A stretch of DNA of 7,135 nucleotides from Thermoplasmata archaeon UBA184 (GTDB taxonomy: Archaea; Thermoplasmatota; Thermoplasmata; Lutacidiplasmatales; UBA184): assembly GCA_002495185.1 (NCBI GenBank), contig DAEB01000024.1:1-7135 (forward strand), read 5' to 3'. How positions within the stretch are numbered: the stretch's first letter is position 1; each line of letters starts with the position of its first letter. Positions 1-4,372 of this stretch are shown one piece after another. The notes beneath the pieces are model-generated. The model was not told the DNA's origin. It made no database searches and worked only from the letters and a program-made list of their open reading frames with translations. The translations under genes and the position numbers were made by a program.

Positions 1-86
1 GCCGCGGTCAGGACGCCCGTGAGGCCCTTCTCGTCGATCGGCTTTCCGGCGGCGTTCAGCAGTAGCGCACCATACACGTACTCCAT
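1..86 (-). CDS. rpl12: Large-subunit stalk protein L12 (archaeal P1 type), N-terminal fragment
   Basis: Only the first 28 complete codons lie in the window; the gene runs off the left edge. The protein begins MEYVYGALLLNAAGKPIDEK, the typical start of archaeal L12/P1: a short helical dimerisation domain that binds the C-terminal helices of L10. L12 dimers form the flexible stalk that recruits elongation factors to the ribosome. The ATG at 86 is preceded, after four bases, by GGAGTGA (positions 97 to 91), a good Shine-Dalgarno match. It follows L10 on the same strand with a 30-bp spacer, so it is very probably the third gene of an L1-L10-L12 operon. The C-terminal factor-binding domain cannot be judged from here. 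Confidence 0.93.
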   Translation of the reverse strand, partial: MEYVYGALLLNAAGKPIDEKGLTGVLTA

Positions 87-116
87 GTTCTCACTCCGTG
101 GACTCTGGGGGAACCC

Positions 117-977
117 TCAGTGACCCATCAAGCGGCCGACCGCCGCTGCCTCCCGGACCGCCTTCGAAAAGAGCGGTTCGATCGTTTCCTTCGTGACCGT
201 ACCCGTCGCGATCGCGAGCCCGAGCGCCCGACGGTGCGCGCGACCGAGGAGGCGGGGGATCGTCTCGGTCGTGGGGTATCCGAGTTCGACCGCGAGGCCT
301 ATCGCGAGCGCGGCGCTCCGGGCGAGCTCGGCCCGCCGCTCCTCTAGGTCGACCGAGAGGACCTCGGGAGGATAGAACGTCGTGCCGTCGACGACGGCGC
401 GCAGAGTGAGCCCGACCTCGAGCGGGAAGATCTCGAGCCGGGTGAGCAGACCTGCCACCTCGCGTGAGATCGGCTGGCCGGCCCGGACGATGGTGGTGTC
501 CTTCTTCAGGATGACCTTTCCCTTCTCGATCGCCGCCGGAAAGCCCGCGTGCTGGAGCTCCCCGACGATCGGACCGGGCTTGAAGTTCGTCGTGCCCGCG
601 GGAACGAGGATGTCCGCCGGGGCGACCTCTCCCCCGCGTGCGGGCGTCGGGGAGCGGGTCTTGAGGAACTCCTGGAAGAGCGAGAACGGGTTCCCCTCGG
701 CGGAGAGGATCGCCGTCGGGTCTTGGACCTGGTCGAGGAGGGGGCGGAAGGCGGGCCGGGTTTCCATGGCCTTCTCGATCGCATGGCGAATGGCGCTGTT
801 GGTGGCCACGGTGATCGGGTGCTCCCGGCGACGCAGTTCGCGCCGCATCGATTGGAGCGCCGCGGCCGGGACCCCTCGGATCCCGACGACGGCGACCATC
901 GGCCGCGCGACGAGCGTGGCCGCGAGGGCGTCGACGCGGGCGATCTTCTCGGGCGGAACGGATCCACGGCCGGGCAT
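117..977 (-). CDS. rpl10: Large-subunit stalk base protein L10 (archaeal P0 type)
   Basis: A 286-residue protein that anchors L12 dimers and L11 on 23S rRNA at the base of the stalk. The N-terminal rRNA-binding domain (about residues 8-105) contains the family stretch around MVAVVGIRGVPAAALQSMRRE. The archaea/eukaryote-specific inserted domain follows (about 106-200, with PADILVPAGTTNFKPGPI and KGKVILKKDT). Three consecutive helices then form the L12-binding spine (about 214-234, 237-258 and 263-283), which predicts three L12 dimers. From memory, archaeal L10 proteins are usually 310-340 residues long and end in an acidic, hinge-like segment plus a P-protein tail of the GLxxLFG kind. This one stops right after the third helix with GRLMGH. 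The start at 977 lies 10 bp after the L1 stop; a weak GGTAGG-like Shine-Dalgarno overlaps that stop. L12 follows 30 bp later. Confidence 0.95.
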   Translation of the reverse strand: MPGRGSVPPEKIARVDALAATLVARPMVAVVGIRGVPAAALQSMRRELRRREHPITVATNSAIRHAIEKAMETRPAFRPLLDQVQDPTAILSAEGNPFSLFQEFLKTRSPTPARGGEVAPADILVPAGTTNFKPGPIVGELQHAGFPAAIEKGKVILKKDTTIVRAGQPISREVAGLLTRLEIFPLEVGLTLRAVVDGTTFYPPEVLSVDLEERRAELARSAALAIGLAVELGYPTTETIPRLLGRAHRRALGLAIATGTVTKETIEPLFSKAVREAAAVGRLMGH

Positions 978-987
978 GGAAACCTAC

Positions 988-1626
988 CTACCAGAGCCGG
1001 ACGGAGGGTCCCATCGTGGTCTTGACGTAGACCGACTCGATGTTCGTCCGTCCGCGTTCGAGCTTCCCGACGATCCGGTTCAGCACCGCGTCGACGTTCT
1101 GGGCGATCTCCTCGGGCTTCATCGCCCGGGTGCCGACCGGCGCGTGGAACGTGCGGTTGCCCTTCGAGCGGATCCGGATCGACCGCTTGAGGGCGTTCAC
1201 GAGGTTCGTGGGGTCGCTTCCCGGAGGCACCGGGCGCGGCATCTTCCCGCGCGGACCGAGCACCACGCCGAGCCGCTTTCCGATCGTCGGCATCAACGGC
1301 GCCTCGGCGAGGAAGAAGTCGACCGAGTTGACGACCTTCTTGACGTTCTTCTTGTCCTTCGCGAAGTCGTCGAGCTCGTTCGAGGCGACGACCATGTCGG
1401 CCACGCCGCGCATCTTCTGGCAGAGCTCGGGCGAGCCAAAGACCGCGACCTTCACCGTCCGGCCCCGTCCCTTCGGGAGCGGTACCTCGTCCTCGAGCCG
1501 GTTCTTCGGGACCGTGAGATCCAGGTCCTTGAGGTTGACCGAGAGCTCCACCGTCTCGGAGAACTTCCGCTCCGCTGCCTTTGAGAGAGCTTCGGTGACT
1601 ACCTCTACGGCAGAACGGTCGGCCAT
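988..1626 (-). CDS. rpl1: Large-subunit ribosomal protein L1
   Basis: A 212-residue protein, the normal size for L1, which binds helices 76-78 of 23S rRNA to form the L1 stalk that handles exiting deacylated tRNA. Landmarks are KFSETVELSVNL (residues 21-32, rRNA-contacting strand of domain I), VAVFGSPE in domain II, LGPRGKMPRPVPP (123-135, hinge return into domain I) and the C-terminal TTMGPSVRLW (203-212), a hallmark of L1. The ATG at 1626 has a strong Shine-Dalgarno: GGAGGAG at 1636-1630 with three intervening bases to the start. It is the first gene of the minus-strand operon. No L11 gene precedes it, although L11 is upstream of L1 in many archaea; the divergent L44e operon lies there instead. 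Archaeal L1 is known in Methanococcus to repress its own operon by binding its mRNA, so autoregulation is plausible here but not demonstrated. Confidence 0.97.
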   Translation of the reverse strand: MADRSAVEVVTEALSKAAERKFSETVELSVNLKDLDLTVPKNRLEDEVPLPKGRGRTVKVAVFGSPELCQKMRGVADMVVASNELDDFAKDKKNVKKVVNSVDFFLAEAPLMPTIGKRLGVVLGPRGKMPRPVPPGSDPTNLVNALKRSIRIRSKGNRTFHAPVGTRAMKPEEIAQNVDAVLNRIVGKLERGRTNIESVYVKTTMGPSVRLW

Positions 1627-1629
1627 CGT

Positions 1630-1636
1630 CTCCTCC
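1630..1636 (-). promoter_or_regulatory. Strong Shine-Dalgarno of the L1 gene
   Basis: On the minus strand the sequence reads GGAGGAG, ending three bases before the ATG at 1626. It includes the GGAGG core complementary to the 16S rRNA 3' end. It supports the chosen L1 start and shows that the L1 transcript has a 5' leader, unlike the apparently leaderless L44e transcript on the other side of the spacer. Confidence 0.8.
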
Positions 1637-1659
1637 GATACGCGGGAACGCGGTCGCGC

Positions 1660-1677
1660 GAGTAGGCTTCCCTACTT
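1660..1677. repeat. Short perfect hairpin overlapping the L1 promoter
   Basis: AGTAGG (1661-1666) and CCTACT (1671-1676) form a six-base-pair inverted repeat with a CTTC tetraloop; a G-T pair 1660/1677 can extend it. It overlaps the right half of the candidate L1 TATA box. In DNA it could be a small operator dyad. It would be an RNA hairpin only if transcription started further upstream than the proximal TATA box predicts. A six-base stem in GC-rich DNA can also arise by chance. Confidence 0.4.
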
Positions 1678-1680
1678 AAG
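1673..1680 (-). promoter_or_regulatory. Candidate TATA box for the L1-L10-L12 operon
   Basis: On the minus strand this reads CTTAAGTA, preceded by CCTAACG, whose adjacent A residues could serve as a BRE. Its centre is about 50 bp upstream of the L1 ATG. With the usual 25-27 bp from TATA centre to transcription start, the transcript would begin near 1651 and have a leader of about 25 nt containing the Shine-Dalgarno. The match to the archaeal TATA consensus is only fair. It stands out mainly because it is the only A/T-rich octamer in the proximal GC-rich upstream DNA. Confidence 0.45.
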
Positions 1681-1685
1681 CGTTA

Positions 1686-1730
1686 GGTTCTCGCTCTCTC
1701 GGCGGAAGGGCGAGAATCGCTCCTTCTCGC
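1686..1730. repeat. Three-part inverted repeat able to form two alternative hairpins
   Basis: The seven-base unit TTCTCGC occurs at 1688-1694 and 1724-1730, and its exact complement GCGAGAA lies between them at 1710-1716. The left pairing extends to 12 paired positions (1686-1697 with 1707-1718, two of them G-T) around a nine-base loop. The right pairing gives a perfect seven-base stem with a seven-base loop. The two are mutually exclusive because both use the middle unit. The element lies immediately upstream of the candidate L1 TATA/BRE and about 100 bp upstream of the L44e TATA box. With those promoters it would not be transcribed and might act as DNA. It would be RNA only if L1 transcription starts further upstream. 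No function is assigned. Confidence 0.6.
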
Positions 1731-1753
1731 GCGGTGCGCGTTTTGAGTACGAG

Positions 1754-1786
1754 CCTGAGTGGTCCGGCGGCAGAGTCCGGCTCAGG
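1754..1786. repeat. Bulged inverted repeat in the divergent spacer
   Basis: CCTGAG at 1754-1759 pairs with CTCAGG at 1781-1786, and CCGG at 1764-1767 pairs with CCGG at 1777-1780. This gives ten base pairs, a four-base bulge (1760-1763) on one side and a nine-base loop. It lies between the two candidate promoters. It could be an operator, part of a long L1 leader or of an unannotated RNA, or chance pairing in GC-rich DNA. Confidence 0.45.
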
Positions 1787-1789
1787 AGC

Positions 1790-1803
1790 CCGGCCTTCGC
1801 CGG
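1790..1803. repeat. Small GC hairpin in the divergent spacer
   Basis: CCGGC (1790-1794) and GCCGG (1799-1803) form a perfect five-base stem closing a CTTC loop, only three bases after the larger bulged inverted repeat. There is no following T-run on either strand, so it does not look like a typical archaeal terminator. Confidence 0.4.
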
Positions 1804-1829
1804 CGTTCCCCGAGGGCCGCCCCAATAGC

Positions 1830-1835
1830 TTTATA
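1830..1835 (+). promoter_or_regulatory. TATA box of the L44e operon, probable leaderless transcript
   Basis: TTTATA sits inside CCAATAGCTTTATAGCAAAC, the most A/T-rich spot in the spacer. Its centre is about 27 bp before the L44e ATG at 1860. The archaeal TATA-to-start distance therefore puts transcription initiation at or within a base or two of the start codon. No Shine-Dalgarno-like GGAGG is present between them, which fits a leaderless mRNA. The AA at 1824-1825 lies where a BRE would be for plus-strand transcription. The flank on the other side is pyrimidine-rich when read on the minus strand, so plus orientation is favoured. Confidence 0.7.
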
Positions 1836-1859
1836 GCAAACGGGTCTCGCAGCCCGCCG

Positions 1860-2144
1860 ATGCACTATCCAAAGACCGTCTCGACCTATTGCCCGAAGTG
1901 CAAGACGCACACGGAGCACGAGGTCGAGAAAGGAAAGAAGCGGACCGCCTCCGAGCTCAAGTGGGGGCAGCGCCGGTTCCGGCGCGCGACCGGAGGGTAC
2001 GGCGGGTTCCCGCGCCCGAAGCCCGAGGGGCGCGCGAAGGCCGTCCGGCGCGTCTACCTCAAGTTCCGCTGCAAGAAGTGCAAGTACACGGTCCAGCCCG
2101 CGAGCTGGCGCGCGAGCCAGCTCGAGCTCGTGGAGAAGCATTGA
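1860..2144 (+). CDS. rpl44e: Large-subunit ribosomal protein L44e
   Basis: A 94-residue basic zinc-binding protein of the 60S/50S subunit, found in archaea and eukaryotes, located near the E site. It starts MHYPKTVSTYCPKCKTHTEH, typical of the family. The zinc ligands are two CxxC pairs, C11/C14 and C71/C74. Between them is the conserved basic stretch with GYGGFPRPKP, followed by KAVRRVYLKFRCKKC. The ATG at 1860 is chosen because the family begins at this point and a TATA box lies about 27 bp upstream. A longer in-frame reading from 1734 would place the promoter inside the gene. It leads the plus-strand translation operon; S27e follows 14 bp after the stop, an order common in euryarchaea. Confidence 0.96.
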   Translation: MHYPKTVSTYCPKCKTHTEHEVEKGKKRTASELKWGQRRFRRATGGYGGFPRPKPEGRAKAVRRVYLKFRCKKCKYTVQPASWRASQLELVEKH

Positions 2145-2158
2145 CGGGAGGCGGCACG

Positions 2159-2335
2159 ATGCGAGGACCGTCCCCATTCTGGGTCGTCAAGTGCCCCGAC
2201 TGTTCGACCGAGCAGACGATCTTCAGCCGACCGGCCACGGTGGTGAACTGCTCCGTTTGCGGCGCGACCCTCGCGACGCCGACGGGCGGCCAGGCGAAGC
2301 TCCGGGGCGAACTCGTCCGCCCGGTGAGCGCCTAG
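2159..2335 (+). CDS. rps27e: Small-subunit ribosomal protein S27e
   Basis: A 58-residue zinc-ribbon protein of the small subunit, normal in length for archaeal S27e. It has FWVVKCPDCSTEQTIFSRPA followed by TVVNCSVCGATLATPTGG: the four zinc ligands C12, C15, C31 and C34, then the family signature L-x-x-PTGGxAK. The ATG at 2159 has GGGAGG at 2146-2151, a strong Shine-Dalgarno seven bases upstream. It lies 14 bp after L44e and 19 bp before aIF2-alpha, so it is surely co-transcribed with them. Confidence 0.95.
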   Translation: MRGPSPFWVVKCPDCSTEQTIFSRPATVVNCSVCGATLATPTGGQAKLRGELVRPVSA

Positions 2336-2354
2336 CCGGGGACGCGGACGTCGG

Positions 2355-3131
2355 ATGCCCCTGCGCCCCGAGTTTCCGGAGGAAGGCGAGCTCGTCATCG
2401 GGACCGTCACGTCGATCCGGAACTTCGGTGCGTTCGTCACCCTCGACGAGTACACGAAGCGGGAGGCGTTCATCCACCTCTCCGAGGTCGCCACGGGCTG
2501 GGTCAAGTACATCCGCGACCACATCCGCGAGGGCCAGAAGATCGTCGCGCGCGTCCTAAGGGTCGACCCGACGAAGTCCCAGATCGACCTTTCCCTGAAA
2601 CGGATCAACGACCACCAGCGACGGGAGAAGGTCCAGGCGTGGAAGAACGAGCAGCGGGCGATGCGGCTCCTCGAGCAGGTCGCCCAGCCGCTCAAGATCA
2701 CCGCGGCCGAGGCCGCCGACCAGTTCGGCCCCGTCCTCATCGAGAAGTACGGCTCCCTCTTCCAGGCGTTCGAGGTCGCCTCCGCCGACCCGAAGCGCTT
2801 CCAGAAGGAGAACGAGAAGGCGCCCTGGTCGGCCGCGTTCCTCAAGGTCGCGAAGGAGAGCATCGTTCCGCCGCACGTCACCATCCTCGGGACGCTCGAG
2901 GTGAGCGACCCGGCGCCGGACGGCCTCGACCACGTCCGTGCGGCCCTGCTCGCCGCCGAGAAGGTCGACCCGGAGGCGGTCGAGGTCCAGTACGTCGGCG
3001 CCCCGCGCTACCGGATCCGCGTGCAGGCGACCCAGTACAAGATCGCCGAGGAGACGCTCAAGCGCGCGACCGAGGCGACCCTCAAGTCGATCAAGAGCGC
3101 CGGCGGGCAGGGGAGCTTCGAGCGCGTATGA
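2355..3131 (+). CDS. eif2a: Translation initiation factor aIF2, alpha subunit
   Basis: A 258-residue protein, about the usual archaeal length. aIF2 is a heterotrimer that carries initiator Met-tRNA to the small subunit; alpha contributes to tRNA binding. The N-terminal S1/OB domain spans about residues 10-85 (ELVIGTVTSIRNFGAFVTLD, then FIHLSEVATGWVKYIRDHIR, then VLRVDPTKSQIDLSLKRI). A helical domain follows (about 88-175) and then a C-terminal alpha-beta domain (about 176-245, with YVGAPRYRIRVQATQYKIAE). The loop aligning with the eukaryotic Ser51 phosphorylation site reads LSEVA here, so the Ser51 position is Ala46 by my alignment. The Shine-Dalgarno before the ATG is weak. The stop overlaps the Nop10 start in an ATGA arrangement, which suggests translational coupling. 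Confidence 0.97.
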   Translation: MPLRPEFPEEGELVIGTVTSIRNFGAFVTLDEYTKREAFIHLSEVATGWVKYIRDHIREGQKIVARVLRVDPTKSQIDLSLKRINDHQRREKVQAWKNEQRAMRLLEQVAQPLKITAAEAADQFGPVLIEKYGSLFQAFEVASADPKRFQKENEKAPWSAAFLKVAKESIVPPHVTILGTLEVSDPAPDGLDHVRAALLAAEKVDPEAVEVQYVGAPRYRIRVQATQYKIAEETLKRATEATLKSIKSAGGQGSFERV

Positions 3132-3313
3132 CGAACTCGGTGCTGCGGGTCTGCCGTGCCTGCGACCGCTACAGCTACCTCGAAACGTGCCCGGTCTGCT
3201 CCGCGCCTACCCGGACCCCGCATCCGGCCCGCTTCGACCCAGGAGACCGCTACGGGAAGTACCGGCGAATGCTGCTCGAGGTCGTCGAGGAGACCTCTGC
3301 GAGGACGGCGTGA
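3128..3313 (+). CDS. nop10: H/ACA RNP component Nop10
   Basis: A 61-residue zinc-ribbon protein of H/ACA ribonucleoprotein particles, where it sits between Cbf5, L7Ae and guide RNA and supports pseudouridylation of rRNA. The ribbon ligands are C9/C12 and C21/C24 (VCRACDRYSYLETCPVC). They are followed by the conserved linker with HPARFDPGDRYGKYRRMLLE, which matches the family pattern HPxRFSPxDxYGxYRR. The ATG at 3128 overlaps the aIF2-alpha stop by four bases (ATGA). The aIF2-alpha/Nop10 neighbourhood is common in euryarchaea. The gene that often comes next, a PAC2-family protein, is not found here; an HTH protein follows instead. Confidence 0.95.
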   Translation: MTNSVLRVCRACDRYSYLETCPVCSAPTRTPHPARFDPGDRYGKYRRMLLEVVEETSARTA

Positions 3314-3315
3314 CG

Positions 3316-3843
3316 ATGTCCGCGAGCATGCACCGGATCAAGGTCGTCAACGACGTGAGCGACCTCGTCCCGATCCTGCGCGCCGTCGATTCCCCGGTCA
3401 AGCTCCGCCTCGTCCAGCGTCTCGGGGAGAACTGGCTCACGCTCGAGGACATCGAGCGCGAGTTCGGCGCCGACGGCGTGAAGGCGCTCACGTTCTTCGA
3501 GAAGCTCCGCCTGATCGACACTCGTTGGGTCGCTCGGGAAGGTCGGCGCCAGCCCGACAAGAGCTACCACTTCTACTACTCGACGATCAACATCAGCACG
3601 ACCTCGCCCCTCACAGAGATCTCCGAGGTGCTCGCGATCGCGATGATGCCGCAGCGCGAGTACTCGAAGCTCGAGCAGAAGATCTACAACGCGGTGGGGC
3701 CGGAAGGTCGCTTCTTCTCCGACGTCGCCGAGGAGCTCGGGATGAGCCCGACGCGGCTCAAGGCGCTCGTCAAGCGGTCCGAGAAGCTGGAGTACCGTGG
3801 CCACCGGATCGAGCGGTTCGTCCAGGAACCGACGCCGGCGTAA
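3316..3843 (+). CDS. ArsR-like double winged-helix DNA-binding protein
   Basis: A 175-residue soluble protein with two predicted helix-turn-helix units. The first (about residues 27-70) reads VKLRLVQRLGENWLTLEDIE, then GVKALTFFEKLRLIDTRW, followed by a wing-like basic strand region with SYHFYYSTINIST (83-95). The second (about 121-165) has KIYNAVGPEGRFFSDVAEEL and MSPTRLKALVKRSEKLEYRG. There is no cysteine, so it is not a zinc-ribbon factor such as TFE. It resembles conserved euryarchaeal ArsR-like regulators, but its target is unknown. Start choice: ATG 3316 is given; GTG 3310 in the same frame would create a four-base overlap with the Nop10 stop, and ATG 3328 is also possible. GAGGA at 3301-3305 could serve the first two. 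The gene sits inside the translation operon and overlaps the next gene by 47 bases. Confidence 0.85.
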   Translation: MSASMHRIKVVNDVSDLVPILRAVDSPVKLRLVQRLGENWLTLEDIEREFGADGVKALTFFEKLRLIDTRWVAREGRRQPDKSYHFYYSTINISTTSPLTEISEVLAIAMMPQREYSKLEQKIYNAVGPEGRFFSDVAEELGMSPTRLKALVKRSEKLEYRGHRIERFVQEPTPA

Positions 3844-4372
3844 GCCCCCTCCGGAGGTCTCCGTCCTCCGGGTCGGGCACCGACCCGGCCGGGACCCTCG
3901 CCTCACCACGCACGTCGCACTCGCCGCTCGGGCGTTCGGCGCCCATCGGATGTACCTTCACCCTCCGGACGACCGCCTCGCCCAAACGGTCGCCTCCGTG
4001 ACCCGCCGCTGGGGGGGCGAATTCGCGGTCGTCCCGGTCGACGACTGGAAGAGCCTGGTGCGCTCCTTCCCGGGCGCCGTGGTTCACCTCACGATGTACG
4101 GTCTTTCCCTCGAGAGGGCCCTCCCGAAGATCGCGCGGCACTCGTCGGTTCTGCTCGTGGTCGGAGGCGCGAAAGTTCCCTCGGAGCTCTACCGTTTCGC
4201 CCGGTACAACGTGGCGGTCGGACACCAACCGCACAGCGAGGTCGCGGCCGTGGCGGTGGCTCTCGAGCGGCTTCTGGGACTCCCCGCCCCGGTCGGGCCC
4301 GGCGAGGCCCCCCAGCGGATCGTGCCTTCCGCGCGGGGAAAGCGGGTGGTGGGAGGCCGCTCGAGACGATGA
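3797..4372 (+). CDS. tRNA (cytidine-56)-2'-O-methyltransferase, aTrm56
   Basis: An archaeal SPOUT-class enzyme that methylates the ribose of C56 in the T-loop of tRNAs using S-adenosylmethionine. The family core begins VSVLRVGHRPGRDPRLTTHV (residues 21-40) and continues ALAARAFGAH. The C-terminal knot region carries VVGGAKVPSELYRFARYNVA, then VGHQPHSEVAAVAVALERLL, the strongest signature. Length is 191 residues, normal for the family. GTG 3797 is the only start I can find near the core. GGAG at 3789-3792 lies four bases upstream of it. This start adds about 18 residues, rich in Ser, Arg and Pro, before the conserved core and overlaps the preceding gene by 47 bases. The stop overlaps the mevalonate kinase start (ATGA). 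A run of seven Gs at 4011-4017 keeps the frame intact. Confidence 0.92.
   Translation: MATGSSGSSRNRRRRKPPPEVSVLRVGHRPGRDPRLTTHVALAARAFGAHRMYLHPPDDRLAQTVASVTRRWGGEFAVVPVDDWKSLVRSFPGAVVHLTMYGLSLERALPKIARHSSVLLVVGGAKVPSELYRFARYNVAVGHQPHSEVAAVAVALERLLGLPAPVGPGEAPQRIVPSARGKRVVGGRSRR

Noticed and set aside
382..1584. A 400-codon plus-strand open frame opposite L10 and L1
   Set aside because: It crosses two well-supported ribosomal protein genes on the other strand, is rich in Arg/Asp/His/Pro as expected of a GC-rich shadow frame, and shows no recognisable domain.
1681..1740. A possible tRNA suggested by the stem-loops in the spacer
   Set aside because: No T-loop GTTCRANYC consensus, no D-arm pattern and no seven-base acceptor pairing at tRNA spacing.
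1734..1859. In-frame upstream extension of L44e
   Set aside because: It would add 42 residues unlike the family and place the TATA box inside the coding region; L44e proteins begin at the ATG at 1860.
2938..3315. Upstream in-frame extension of the HTH gene across aIF2-alpha and Nop10
   Set aside because: The added sequence is an out-of-frame reading of two conserved genes; the HTH similarity begins only after 3316.
4011..4017. Seven-G run in aTrm56, and a similar run at 5703-5709 in the GTPase gene, as possible frameshift or phase-variation sites
   Set aside because: Both genes stay in frame with conserved motifs on each side, and short G-runs are expected at this GC content.
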